Source: Metabacillus sp. KUDC1714 (GTDB lineage: Bacteria; Bacillota; Bacilli; Bacillales; Bacillaceae). Taken from it: 64,000 bases of DNA. Within the stretch, counting starts at the first letter, position 1, and every line of letters starts with the position of its first letter. The notes beneath the pieces are model-generated. The model was given only the letters and a program-made list of their open reading frames with translations, made no database searches and was not told the origin of the DNA. Positions 8,591 through 18,351 of this stretch are shown in pieces. A program made the position numbers and the translations under genes. The DNA is taken from positions 5,025,501 to 5,089,500 of the forward strand of contig NZ_CP055263.1 of NCBI RefSeq assembly GCF_014217835.1. The letters are read 5' to 3'.

Positions 8591-11500
8591 TCATTTTCCT
8601 ATACCAGAATTATGACCATTTATAACTTTTGTGACAGCTTCAATCAGCGTATGGATATCAGCATTTAATTGCTCTTTTGCTTTCTCAGAAATGCTGCCAT
8701 TCTTTTTTATATCCTTTGAAAAGTCTCCTAATTTCTTGACTGATTGCTTGTGATATCCTTTTTGATACTGCTCTAGCGATTGAGAAAGGTTGACATCCAA
8801 TTGTTTTTTCAAAACCTCACCAATCTCTCCCGATTCAACATAACTTTTAAAAACCGATTCTACTTGATCAAACTTTTCCTGTAAATCATTAAAACCAAGT
8901 AATTCTATTTGAGACATAGTAGTAGAGGTGGCTCCACCGTTTTCTTTTACCTCAAGTCTATAGTAGGAATAGGCACCAGGGTTCTCAATTTTGAATGGTT
9001 TGGTGAAATTACGCCATTGGAAACTTTCATGTTCTCTTTTATCTAGAATATGCCAATTTTCACCATCTTTGGAGCCAATTAATATCCAGCTTTTTGGATC
9101 CTGTTTTTTATCCTCTCCAGAAGTAATCGTGTACATCAACACTTCCTCGGGTCCATTCTCGAAACGATATTGTACCCACGGATTATTATTTACTATTGAC
9201 AATTTAGTTTGAGAGGTATTGTCAAATAGCCTTTCTGCATCACCTTCATCGGAATGAAGAGATGTCCCTTCATTATGATCTGTTAAATCAAACATTGTAG
9301 TAGGTGGCAAGGAAGTACCGTTTGTTGCTGTATCAGTGATCGACTTAGGTAAGGCGTCTACACCTATTCCCCATTTTGACGGCTCGCTTCCCATTTCAAA
9401 CTCCAATGTGGCTCCTTTACTCAGCGTTTCATGGGCTATCGTTAACTTATCATGATTTTTATCGTTTACTTTTAGGTTTTGTACGTATTTATTTTCATTG
9501 CTGACATTTGGAGCTTCGATGATTATTTTCTCCCCATTTTCAAGGGTGATCGTCATTTTCTTAAAATAAGGTGCTCCAATTGCATATTCAGGTGTGCCCA
9601 TTTGCAACGGATAAAATCCTGCAGCACTGAACAAATACCATGCAGACATCTCTCCGTTATCTTCATCACCTGGATACCCCTGGCCAATTTCACTTCCAAG
9701 ATAAAGTCGTGATAATACTTCACGAACTTTTTCCTGCGTTTTCGCTGGTTGTCCAGCATAGTTATACATGTAAGGAATATGATGGGAAGGTTGATTACTA
9801 TGCCCGTACATTCCCATCCTTACATCCCTAGCTTCAAGCATTTCATGAATTACACCGCTATAATGCCCTGGGTGAGAGGCTGTCTCGGGAGTGGAGAAAA
9901 ATGCATCCAGTTTTTCCGCCAATCCATCTCTACCTCCATATAGATTTGCCAACCCTTGACCATCATGTGGTACGTGGAATGCCATATTCCAAGCATTTGT
10001 TTCTGTATAATCACCGCCCCAAACTTCAGGATTGAAGTTATCAGCAGGGGTTCTCCATTCACCTGACGGCTCTTTTCCCATAAAGAAATTTACATTAGAA
10101 TTAAACATTTCCACATAGTTCTGCGCTCGCTCTAAATAATAATTGGCAGCCGTACAATACTGTTTATGATCTGGATTCGAATTATCTGTCTGCTTTGCCA
10201 GCTCTTTTGCTATATTCGCAATAGCAAAGTCATTGATGTAACCATCCATTGCCCACGACAACCCTTCATCAGTCGAAGTGCTTGTATAACGATTAAAAAT
10301 AGACGTGGACAACCCTTTTCTGCCCACACTCTCATTATCACTAGCTACGGAGGCATTCTTTAAAGCAGATTCATAAAATGCTTTCACATCAAAATTTGTT
10401 ACTCCTTTTAAATAAGCATCAGCAAAAGCAACATCAGAACTTGTGCCAACCATCAAATTAGCATAGCCAGGCGAAGACCATCTCGATATCCAACCGCCAT
10501 CCTTGTAATGTTGTACAAAACCATCGATCATCTCACCGGCAATGGTTGGTGTAAACAAGGAGTATGCTGGCCAGGTCGTTCTGTACGTGTCCCAGAAACC
10601 ATTATTGACAAAACACTTACCATCAACAATTTTGGCACCTGTCTCAGTGGGTGTGTTTTCTTCCGTTTGTTCCAAAAATGGACTAGCATACTGATAGTTA
10701 GGTTTTTCTTCAGTGCCCGAATTTTCATACCCAATATTCGGATATAAGAACAACCGATACATGTTGGAATATAAAGTGGTAAGTTCGTCTTCACTTGCTC
10801 CTTCCACTTCAAGTATTTTTAGTTTTTCTTCCCATGCTTTTTTTGCATCTTCTTTCAAACATTCAAAAGAAGAATCAAATTTAATATCCTGTTCAAGATT
10901 CTTTTTTGCTTGCTTAACGCTAATCAGTGACGTAGCTATTTTCATTGTGACTGTTTTGTCCTCACCCGAGGTATTGAAACTAAAATAGCCTGCAACATGA
11001 TCCCTGTTCTCTCCAGATAACTTCCCGCTGTCAGTTACTTTCTTATCAAATGATGCATAAACGAACATCCTAGTAGCACCGTCAGAAAGGTTGCTTTTTA
11101 CATCTGTAAAGCCAGTGATTGTCTTTTGGTCTGGATATAAAGACAAGCCACCATTATTGTTTACATTGTCAAAAATCAAATTTGATTTTCCATCAGTAAA
11201 AGTAAACCTAAACATTGCGGCACGGTTTGTGGGCGTCATTTCCGTTTGAATACCATTCTCAAATGTAACACTATAATAATGCGGCTTTGCTATTTCATTT
11301 TCATGTTTAAATGGAAGCGCTCGTTCATTTCTGTTAGCACTAGGTTTTTCTGACGCCGAGGGCATTACTTGGAATGTCTGACGATCTCCCATCCATGGGC
11401 TTGTTTCATGACTGAGAGAAAATGCCTGGATTTCTGGTAAATTTTCCGAGTTATTCGCTTGTTGATAAGTGTAAAGCCAGCTAATAGAACCAGCGTCTGT

Positions 11501-12442
11501 CACTGGCGTCCAGAAGTTAAACCCATGAGGAACCGCCACTGCCGGGAAATTGTTTCCTCTAGAAAATGTGGAATTTGAGTTTGTCCCTCTCAAAATATTC
11601 ACATAATCAACAGGACTTTCATATGTTTCCTCTTTCGAATCCCCTTCAATTTTAATATCATCTATACTACCCTCAAAAACCCCAGGACCTTTTGGATTGT
11701 CATAAGCCACTAAAATTCGATCAATGGTTTTTCCTTCGGCCACTTTTCCTATAACAGATGATTTATAGTTCCATTGATTCGGATATAAAGTATTAGATTC
11801 CCCTTGTGCCTTGGGATTTAATTCAATACCATGCTGGTCCTTTGCCCCAATTTCACTAAGATATGTTCCATCAGTAAATGCAAGATCGATAGATACGTAG
11901 GTACTAGAATAATCCCTTTGTTCCTCATCCATAAACTGCGGATGAAGATAATAGGAAAGTTTTGACTTGGAAGTAACTGCAATCTTTACGTCAAATACTT
12001 TATTATAAGAGTAAGCTCGGTATTCTGGAACATGCCTACCAGAATACCGTAAAGCTTTTCCTCCTGTCCATCCTGCATTGGCTTTTCCTGTATAACTACT
12101 GTTCGGGCCATCCCCTATTTCTGAATTCATATTAGAAATTTCACATGCCAGCCATTTTGTTTGCTTATTGTGGTCCACCAAATTATTAGCTTCTTCATTT
12201 GGCGGCTTGTCTGCACTTGCAGAAACTTCTTCTATTAAATGAGTGATATTCCCTTGTATTGAATCATATGGAATACCTTTGATACCTGAGGCCATTTTTT
12301 TTCCTTCACTATCAGTTTCAACAGTGTTTTCCCAGGTAGGTTGTTTGTCCCCTTCCTCAAACGAAGTAAAGAAGTCTATTATTTCAACTTCTCTCGCAGA
12401 GACTGGACAAACAACTGGTTGAGTAACATTATTTTCACCCAT
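8591..12442 (-). CDS. GH92 family alpha-mannosidase with discoidin-like C-terminal domain
   Basis: A Ca2+-dependent exo-alpha-mannosidase of 1283 residues. The start is the ATG at 12442 because GAGGAG lies ten bases before it. A TTG at 12460 is less likely. GH92 hallmarks are HGFNFWTPVTDAG (~305), GFWDTYRTTWP (~615), DYTETNAW with the probable catalytic acid E814, and GYPGDEDNGEMSAWY with the catalytic Asp pair D926/D928 known from BT3990. Residues ~25-275 form an extra beta-rich domain. Residues ~1045-1190 resemble an F5/8-type (discoidin) module, followed by a helical tail. No signal peptide is visible, which is unusual for a protein of this architecture. It would trim alpha-mannosyl ends from mannan or N-glycan-like oligosaccharides. 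Confidence 0.92.
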   Translation of the reverse strand: MGENNVTQPVVCPVSAREVEIIDFFTSFEEGDKQPTWENTVETDSEGKKMASGIKGIPYDSIQGNITHLIEEVSASADKPPNEEANNLVDHNKQTKWLACEISNMNSEIGDGPNSSYTGKANAGWTGGKALRYSGRHVPEYRAYSYNKVFDVKIAVTSKSKLSYYLHPQFMDEEQRDYSSTYVSIDLAFTDGTYLSEIGAKDQHGIELNPKAQGESNTLYPNQWNYKSSVIGKVAEGKTIDRILVAYDNPKGPGVFEGSIDDIKIEGDSKEETYESPVDYVNILRGTNSNSTFSRGNNFPAVAVPHGFNFWTPVTDAGSISWLYTYQQANNSENLPEIQAFSLSHETSPWMGDRQTFQVMPSASEKPSANRNERALPFKHENEIAKPHYYSVTFENGIQTEMTPTNRAAMFRFTFTDGKSNLIFDNVNNNGGLSLYPDQKTITGFTDVKSNLSDGATRMFVYASFDKKVTDSGKLSGENRDHVAGYFSFNTSGEDKTVTMKIATSLISVKQAKKNLEQDIKFDSSFECLKEDAKKAWEEKLKILEVEGASEDELTTLYSNMYRLFLYPNIGYENSGTEEKPNYQYASPFLEQTEENTPTETGAKIVDGKCFVNNGFWDTYRTTWPAYSLFTPTIAGEMIDGFVQHYKDGGWISRWSSPGYANLMVGTSSDVAFADAYLKGVTNFDVKAFYESALKNASVASDNESVGRKGLSTSIFNRYTSTSTDEGLSWAMDGYINDFAIANIAKELAKQTDNSNPDHKQYCTAANYYLERAQNYVEMFNSNVNFFMGKEPSGEWRTPADNFNPEVWGGDYTETNAWNMAFHVPHDGQGLANLYGGRDGLAEKLDAFFSTPETASHPGHYSGVIHEMLEARDVRMGMYGHSNQPSHHIPYMYNYAGQPAKTQEKVREVLSRLYLGSEIGQGYPGDEDNGEMSAWYLFSAAGFYPLQMGTPEYAIGAPYFKKMTITLENGEKIIIEAPNVSNENKYVQNLKVNDKNHDKLTIAHETLSKGATLEFEMGSEPSKWGIGVDALPKSITDTATNGTSLPPTTMFDLTDHNEGTSLHSDEGDAERLFDNTSQTKLSIVNNNPWVQYRFENGPEEVLMYTITSGEDKKQDPKSWILIGSKDGENWHILDKREHESFQWRNFTKPFKIENPGAYSYYRLEVKENGGATSTTMSQIELLGFNDLQEKFDQVESVFKSYVESGEIGEVLKKQLDVNLSQSLEQYQKGYHKQSVKKLGDFSKDIKKNGSISEKAKEQLNADIHTLIEAVTKVINGHNSGIGK

Positions 12443-12538
12443 GTACACTTGTCTCCTCAATGGATTTTTTCCTCATCATGTTATTGATTAAGTTTTGGTG
12501 TAGTTCCTTATAAATATGAAGGATTAGATATCTAGTCC

Positions 12539-14584
12539 TCAACTTGATCTTACGGTTGAATTTACGTCTCCGTTACTTACTACGCCATCGGATTGATTCA
12601 ATAATTTAATATAGAGGCCACCTACAACCGACCGATTCTGAAAGTTTATCTGCTTGCCAGTGACCGTGTCATACCAATCGGTAAATGGTACTCGACTTTG
12701 CGTTTCATTCAAGAATTCCCAAAGTGGTGTGATCATTTGTTCAAAATCTTCCTTCGATTTTGCCATTGATGCACACCATACAAGCCAATCAGACTTCGTA
12801 TATGTATTCCTGTTATCGAGAGGTGTTCCGAATTTGTTCTGTTTTGAAATGTAAAAAGGGATTTCTTTTTCTACGATTTCTTCTGGAAACAGGTTTAGTC
12901 CGAAAATTCGATCCCATACCAAGTTATATTTAAGACTCCATGTCTCTTGTGTACTATCAAAAGTAAGTTTGTAATGATCATCTACTGCGGCCATTCTTAC
13001 CCATTGAGATGCCATCTCTTTTGCCATTTGAAAATAAACTTCTCCATCCTTTTCATCAAGCATATTGCACATAAGCGAATAGGCACCGATGCCGAGTATT
13101 GCTTTGATGGAAAGGTTAGCATTATGAGCCAAATGCCCTGCAAAGTCATCCGTACATAATTGGTTATCTGGATCAAGTCCGTTTTCTTTTAAATAATTCG
13201 CCCAGTCGGTCAAAAGGGCCCAGTTCTCTTTTGCAAAGCCTGCATTTTTTTCATATTTACAAATTGAAGCGGCCATAATCAACATGTTCCCACATTCTTC
13301 GATTGGCATCTGGTATTCTAATTTATTTTCACCGTAAACTTGGCCGTTTGCTTTCGGATAACAACCCACATCATGCGGGGCAAAATTAAAATTCCACTCT
13401 TTGCTACTAGCATATCGATATATAGGCCTTATCATGCCTTTGACAAGCTCCGGATTGTAGCGTAAAAAAAGTGGGATAGATGGATAACTGACATCAACAG
13501 TGGCAACGCAGCCATTGCTGAAGTTTTCTTTTGATAAAAATAAAACTTCTCCTTTTTCATCAACAACCAACTTATGTGCTGCAATCGCCTGCCTGTAAGC
13601 AAGTGACAGCATATCCTTATATTTTTCACCACCCGCACTTTTACTGTCATTGATCAGCTTATGGTTAAATTCTTCACACCTATTTTGGATATCCTCATAT
13701 TGCTCCACTGCCAAGACAAGCATTTCTTCGAACGTTAAACCGTTCCTACGCCAATAGGCACCCAAATGTTTCCCAAAATATTCGATTGAATGAATATCAT
13801 CGTACGCTAAAAGCAAATAGTGTGAAGATTGACACTCTTGAACCTCACCAATATCTAATACAGCTGCCATTACTGGAGTATCGACTATTACCGGCCTTGG
13901 CTGCTGTTCATCGTCTTCCATTAGCAATTGTCCGGATTCCACAAATTGTTTCCTACCATTGTATGATTGTATAACCGTTTTTAGAGAGGTTGTTTGAGGT
14001 GCCGCTAGATAACAGTACCCCCAATCAATCCTCGTATCATCTCCTATACGTTTTAGAATTGGCTGTTCTTCAGTACCCATGCGCATAGCTACGATATTGT
14101 CATTAATCATTTTTCTAGACCAAACTATTTTTTGATTCGGTGTGTTCACACACAATTCGCCAGATACATCAAAATAAATTTTGACATCATGGGACTTGCC
14201 GTCTATAGAACGAACACTGAAAGTTACGTATGAAGCAGGTCTTGTCAATAAATCTAAATCATCAAGAAGCAGCGGTGTAGTAAAACTAACTTCAAGCTCG
14301 ATACCGTCACCCTCAAATAAATATGAGCTAGTTAAAGGATCAACTTTTAAACTTTTTTGAATCAAGATATCTGGTTCTTTATATTCTGCATCAGAAGCCA
14401 TCTCTACTTTACCCATGAATCTTCTAGGCTTACCATCTACCATAATCAAACCAACCATGCTGTTACGTTTGTTTGTCCAATGCACCGTATGATCATCATA
14501 AAGATGATCTTCTGCTGACCAGACACTGAAATATGGATCAACCGTAACTAGTGGAACGGAAGGGGGTCTAAATGTTTTTTTCAT
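12539..14584 (-). CDS. DUF5127/DUF4965/DUF1793 (glutaminase-like family) protein
   Basis: A 681-residue protein of the family often annotated as glutaminase A-like. The N-terminal region (PPSVPLVTVDPYFSVWSAED, then HWTNKRNSMVGLI) matches the family start. The middle part is beta-sandwich-like (DUF5127), and from about residue 320 an alpha/alpha-toroid follows (DUF4965, DUF1793) with conserved stretches VATVDVSYPSIPLFLRYNP, FAPHDVGCYPKANGQ and GGLYIKLL. Biochemical functions in the family are uncertain. The six-hairpin fold and place between a sugar-binding protein and GH92 argue for a glycosidase role here, which is inference. It has no signal peptide. AGGAG precedes the ATG. Confidence 0.82.
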   Translation of the reverse strand: MKKTFRPPSVPLVTVDPYFSVWSAEDHLYDDHTVHWTNKRNSMVGLIMVDGKPRRFMGKVEMASDAEYKEPDILIQKSLKVDPLTSSYLFEGDGIELEVSFTTPLLLDDLDLLTRPASYVTFSVRSIDGKSHDVKIYFDVSGELCVNTPNQKIVWSRKMINDNIVAMRMGTEEQPILKRIGDDTRIDWGYCYLAAPQTTSLKTVIQSYNGRKQFVESGQLLMEDDEQQPRPVIVDTPVMAAVLDIGEVQECQSSHYLLLAYDDIHSIEYFGKHLGAYWRRNGLTFEEMLVLAVEQYEDIQNRCEEFNHKLINDSKSAGGEKYKDMLSLAYRQAIAAHKLVVDEKGEVLFLSKENFSNGCVATVDVSYPSIPLFLRYNPELVKGMIRPIYRYASSKEWNFNFAPHDVGCYPKANGQVYGENKLEYQMPIEECGNMLIMAASICKYEKNAGFAKENWALLTDWANYLKENGLDPDNQLCTDDFAGHLAHNANLSIKAILGIGAYSLMCNMLDEKDGEVYFQMAKEMASQWVRMAAVDDHYKLTFDSTQETWSLKYNLVWDRIFGLNLFPEEIVEKEIPFYISKQNKFGTPLDNRNTYTKSDWLVWCASMAKSKEDFEQMITPLWEFLNETQSRVPFTDWYDTVTGKQINFQNRSVVGGLYIKLLNQSDGVVSNGDVNSTVRSS

Positions 14585-14634
14585 AGTAACACATCTCCTA
14601 TTATCTAATTTATTGTTCTATTCACATAAGTGAG

Positions 14635-14657
14635 AAGGAGAGCGTACTGCTCTCCTT
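14635..14657 (-). terminator. Intercistronic hairpin after the binding-protein gene
   Basis: A perfect 9-bp stem AAGGAGAGC with a 5-base loop lies between the solute-binding protein stop and the DUF4965 gene. It lacks a T-run on the minus strand. Such hairpins often raise binding-protein mRNA over downstream genes by stabilising the 3' end. Confidence 0.6.
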
Positions 14658-14687
14658 TATGCCTGTATAGTACGGTATTGATATCAA

Positions 14688-16343
14688 TTAGTTTGATGTC
14701 CGGTATCTCATGAAATCTGTTCCTTCTTTTGCTTGTTTTGATAACTCATCATCGACGTCTTTAATTCCTACATTTTTTAACGCTTCTTGTGATTCCTTAA
14801 TTAATTTTAGAGCTTCTTCTTCTGATTTTGAATGAATGGCTTGTAGGACTACATCCCCTAACGTATCAAAAACAGGCTGGATTTGCTCATAATTTTCATG
14901 TCCCTTAAACACATTATAAGGATCTTTTCCTTCAATTGGCTTAATCCCTTCTGGGGACATAATTTTCTTGAATTCTTCTTCTACTTTATATCTTTCATCA
15001 TATTGATATCCAAACGCACCACCTGCTAATGAAACTGCACGATATAATCCTGCTAATGTACCGTAAGAAGAACCGATTCCTTCATTATGCAATGCTTTAG
15101 GGTCCTCTTTTAATTTATCAACCCATTCTTTTTTCGCTTGAACTTTGCCATCAACCATATCGTAATGAACGCCCTCGATACCATAGTTTGTTAAAAGGAA
15201 CCCTTCATCAGATGCCAAATAATCTAACATCTTCATGATTTCATCTAATTTATCCTTGGAAACCGTATTTGGAACAGCAATGAGTTGAGAACCAGTTACA
15301 TTCACTTCTGTTCGATAAGGATCCCCGTTGAAATCATTTAATGGCCCTAATGGAACAAACTTATCTTGAAGTCCTGCTTTTACTAATCCAGACCATAATC
15401 CAGGGAACTGATTTGGAACTACTGCATAACGCCCTTGAGTAAACTTTTCCTCCGCAATAGCGCCGGTTTGTGTATATGCCTCTGGATCAAGTAATCCATC
15501 ATTACGTAGTTTTTGCATGTATAAAATATAATCTTCATATTCTTTTGTTAAAAAGTTCAATTCAGCATTGCCATCTTCATCAATCATCCAACTAGAAGAT
15601 CCTGCAACTGGTACAAACATCTCAGACATAATGTCTAAAGGCCAACCAGTTCCCCCAGCTCCCAAAGGAAAAACTGGTTTACCATTAACCTCTAGATTCT
15701 CATCTTTTACAGCTTGCAGAAATTTGTAAAGATCCTCCGGTGTACGTACAGATTGTGGATCAATCCCTACTTTTTCTGCGATGTCTTTATTAACATATAA
15801 TCCATATAACCAGTTAATGACATCTTCAGATGTAGCTGGAAAACTAGCATGCAGCATAAATTGACCGCCCTGTTGTTGACTAATAATACTATCGTATAAA
15901 GAAGTTGACATATTTTCCTTCTTTACTAGTTCAGCAAGATTTGGATATTTTTCAATATACTCAGTTAAATCATGAAGCTGCCCTTCGTTCGCTGCCTTTA
16001 ACAATGTTTCACTTTCTTTTCCCCAAGCAGGACCTGTATACAAGTCTGGAAATTCTCCGGTAGCAAAAACTTGAGTGATTTTTTCTACTTCACTTAATCC
16101 TTTTGGATAGTCAAATTCCATTTTCACTCCTGTTTCTTCCAAAATCTTTTTGGCAACAGGATTATTTTCAGCATCTTTAGGTTCATTTCCATCTGAACCA
16201 GCCCAGTTATGCAAAACCTTTACTGTAATAGGTCCCTCCTTACCATCAGTACTCGTTTCCTCACTCTTTTCCTGACAAGCAGCTAAAATTGCGAGCAACA
16301 AAACTAACAACAAAGTCATTAATAGCCTAAATTTCTTTTTCAT
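14688..16343 (-). CDS. ABC transporter solute-binding lipoprotein (LplA/YtcQ-like)
   Basis: A 551-residue extracytoplasmic sugar-binding protein. A lipoprotein signal is clear: Lys-rich start, hydrophobic core and lipobox AILAAC with the lipidated Cys at 23. The mature part has the bilobal binding-protein pattern of the large YtcQ/LplA class used for oligosaccharides (for example VLHNWAGSDGNEPKD, MKMLDYLASDEGFLL, GFQY-like C-terminal segments). A strong GGGGGAG site precedes the ATG. It lies just downstream of two permease genes in the usual order for this class. It probably captures the oligosaccharide that the GH92, GH127 and DUF4965 proteins break down. Confidence 0.9.
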   Translation of the reverse strand: MKKKFRLLMTLLLVLLLAILAACQEKSEETSTDGKEGPITVKVLHNWAGSDGNEPKDAENNPVAKKILEETGVKMEFDYPKGLSEVEKITQVFATGEFPDLYTGPAWGKESETLLKAANEGQLHDLTEYIEKYPNLAELVKKENMSTSLYDSIISQQQGGQFMLHASFPATSEDVINWLYGLYVNKDIAEKVGIDPQSVRTPEDLYKFLQAVKDENLEVNGKPVFPLGAGGTGWPLDIMSEMFVPVAGSSSWMIDEDGNAELNFLTKEYEDYILYMQKLRNDGLLDPEAYTQTGAIAEEKFTQGRYAVVPNQFPGLWSGLVKAGLQDKFVPLGPLNDFNGDPYRTEVNVTGSQLIAVPNTVSKDKLDEIMKMLDYLASDEGFLLTNYGIEGVHYDMVDGKVQAKKEWVDKLKEDPKALHNEGIGSSYGTLAGLYRAVSLAGGAFGYQYDERYKVEEEFKKIMSPEGIKPIEGKDPYNVFKGHENYEQIQPVFDTLGDVVLQAIHSKSEEEALKLIKESQEALKNVGIKDVDDELSKQAKEGTDFMRYRTSN

Positions 16344-16403
16344 CTTACTCCCCCTAGAATGATATATTTTCTTTCATATAATAAACTCCTCTATTGAGAA
16401 GAC

Positions 16404-17300
16404 CTATCCCTTTACTGAACCAATCATGACGCCCTTGACAAAGTATTTTTGCATAAATGGATAGACACATAAAATTGGTAAAGTCGCCACCATTAAAGTT
16501 GCCATACGCAATGATTCTGGCGTAGTTTGCGCTACTGATTGTAGTCCGATCGAAGTTCCTGTTTGTGAAGCATTCTTTGCTGCATCAGCTTGTGCTATTG
16601 ATTGACTCAAAAGATCATTAAGTAAGGTCTGCACAGGCAATAAATCTTTATTTGTAACAAAGTAGGTTCCTGTAAACCAATCATTCCAGTGAAATACACC
16701 TATAAATAGTCCAATTGTGGCAAGTACAGGTGTAGATAATGGCAAAATAATCTTCATAAAAACTTTAAAATCCCCACAACCATCTATCTTCGCTGACTCT
16801 TCTAATGAATTAGGCAGTTGCTGAAAAAAGGTTCGAAGCACAATAATATTGAAAAAATTATATAAAAATGGAATAACATAAACCCAAAATGAGTTGATTA
16901 ATCCCAATTCTCTAAACAAAACAAATGTAGGTATCATTCCTCCGCCAAACAGGGTTGGTATAAAGATGAAAAAGGTAAAGAAAGTTCTTCCTGGTAGTGT
17001 TTTTTTCGTTAAAGCATAAGCAAATAATGCACTTAAAAACACATGTAAGGCCGTTCCAATCACTGTACGAAAAATAGTAATTTTATAGGCTTCGAGAAAC
17101 TTAGTATCTTGAAATATCTGAATATAGTTTTCAAATGTAAACCCTTTCGGAAGAAAATAAATAGGGTACTTCATTGCCGCCACCCCATCACTAAGTGAAT
17201 AAGCTAAAATATAGATAAAGGGGTAAAGAGTACTAAAAGCAAAAAGTGCTAATAATGCATAATTAATGATAGAAAATATCGACCACTTTCTCCCACTCAT
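16404..17300 (-). CDS. Carbohydrate ABC transporter permease (LplC/YtcP-like)
   Basis: A 298-residue inner-membrane permease with six predicted membrane segments. The EAA-type loop that contacts the ATPase is visible as ESAKIDGCGDFKVFMKIILP. The family-typical start INYALLALFAFSTLYPFIY and end VKGVMIGSVKG are present. It follows the partner permease by 16 bp and precedes the binding protein by 60 bp, so all three are co-transcribed. No ATP-binding subunit gene lies in the window. In this transporter class a shared MsmX-like ATPase normally serves several importers. Confidence 0.92.
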   Translation of the reverse strand: MSGRKWSIFSIINYALLALFAFSTLYPFIYILAYSLSDGVAAMKYPIYFLPKGFTFENYIQIFQDTKFLEAYKITIFRTVIGTALHVFLSALFAYALTKKTLPGRTFFTFFIFIPTLFGGGMIPTFVLFRELGLINSFWVYVIPFLYNFFNIIVLRTFFQQLPNSLEESAKIDGCGDFKVFMKIILPLSTPVLATIGLFIGVFHWNDWFTGTYFVTNKDLLPVQTLLNDLLSQSIAQADAAKNASQTGTSIGLQSVAQTTPESLRMATLMVATLPILCVYPFMQKYFVKGVMIGSVKG

Positions 17301-17316
17301 TTAAGTCTCCACTCCT

Positions 17317-18279
17317 TTACCATAGGGATGTCCCATTGACTTTTTTGCTAATCCGATTAGCTGAAATAATAAGAATTAATCCAATGATTCCTTGGAATAA
17401 CCCTACTGCTGTTGCATAACTAAAACGACCCTGTTCCAAACCAGCCTTGATCACATAAACATCTAACACAGTCCCTATCGAGGCCGTTGAAGGAGTATTC
17501 AAAAGTAGTAATTGCTCATATCCTGCAGACATAATACCGCCACATGCAAGAATAAACAATATGACCATCACACCACTTATTGATGGTAATGTTACATGCC
17601 ACATTTGTCTGAACCTGTTTGCGCCATCCATTTTTGCTGCTTCATATAATTGAGGATCCACTCCTGAAATTGCTGCTAAATAAATAATGGCTCCCCAACC
17701 GACACCTTTCCATATATCAGACCCAATTATAAGCTGATAAAAATAATTAAGATTGCCTAAAAACTGAATTTTGTCTAGTCCTAGTACAGCAATCAATTCA
17801 TTTATCGGTCCTCCATATGGGCTTAATATCCGTTGCATAAGTGTGACAACGACAACCCAAGAGATAAAATGAGGCAGATACGAAATGGTTTGTACAGTTC
17901 TTTTAAACTTTGCAACTCTTACTTCATTTAACATAAGCGCTAATATAATAGGCATCGGAAATCCGATTATGAGTTTCATTAAACTTATGATTATTGTGTT
18001 ACGAATAATTTCTCCTGCTTGATAATAGTTGAAAAACTGTTCAAAATATTTAAGACCTGCCCATGGACTTCCCAAGATTCCCTTTACAAAGTTAAAATCT
18101 TTAAAGGCGATTGTTATTCCATACATCGGAATATATGAAAAGATAAAGAACCAAACAATACCTGGAAGTAAAAAAAGATAGAAAACTCTATGCTGCCATA
18201 TTTTTAACCAGATGTTTTTCTTGTTTTTCGTTACATATACTTGCTGGGAAGCTAGTTTTGATTCAATATGGTTCTTCAT
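17317..18279 (-). CDS. ABC transporter permease (LplB/YteP-like)
   Basis: A 320-residue membrane permease with six membrane segments. The family signature LLPGIVWFFIFSYIPMYGI lies near residue 40, and the EAA loop reads YEAAKMDGANRFRQMWHVTLP. The ATG at 18279 is preferred over an in-frame start at 18339 because AGGAGTGGAGG precedes it closely. It pairs with the permease at 16404-17300 to form the heterodimeric channel of an oligosaccharide importer. It follows the 725-residue protein gene by 72 bp. Confidence 0.9.
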   Translation of the reverse strand: MKNHIESKLASQQVYVTKNKKNIWLKIWQHRVFYLFLLPGIVWFFIFSYIPMYGITIAFKDFNFVKGILGSPWAGLKYFEQFFNYYQAGEIIRNTIIISLMKLIIGFPMPIILALMLNEVRVAKFKRTVQTISYLPHFISWVVVVTLMQRILSPYGGPINELIAVLGLDKIQFLGNLNYFYQLIIGSDIWKGVGWGAIIYLAAISGVDPQLYEAAKMDGANRFRQMWHVTLPSISGVMVILFILACGGIMSAGYEQLLLLNTPSTASIGTVLDVYVIKAGLEQGRFSYATAVGLFQGIIGLILIISANRISKKVNGTSLW

Positions 18280-18351
18280 TTTTCCTCCACTCCTAAAGAA
18301 TGTGACATAAGAAGACGTAGATGCTTTGTTACATGGCATCTGTTTTATTGA

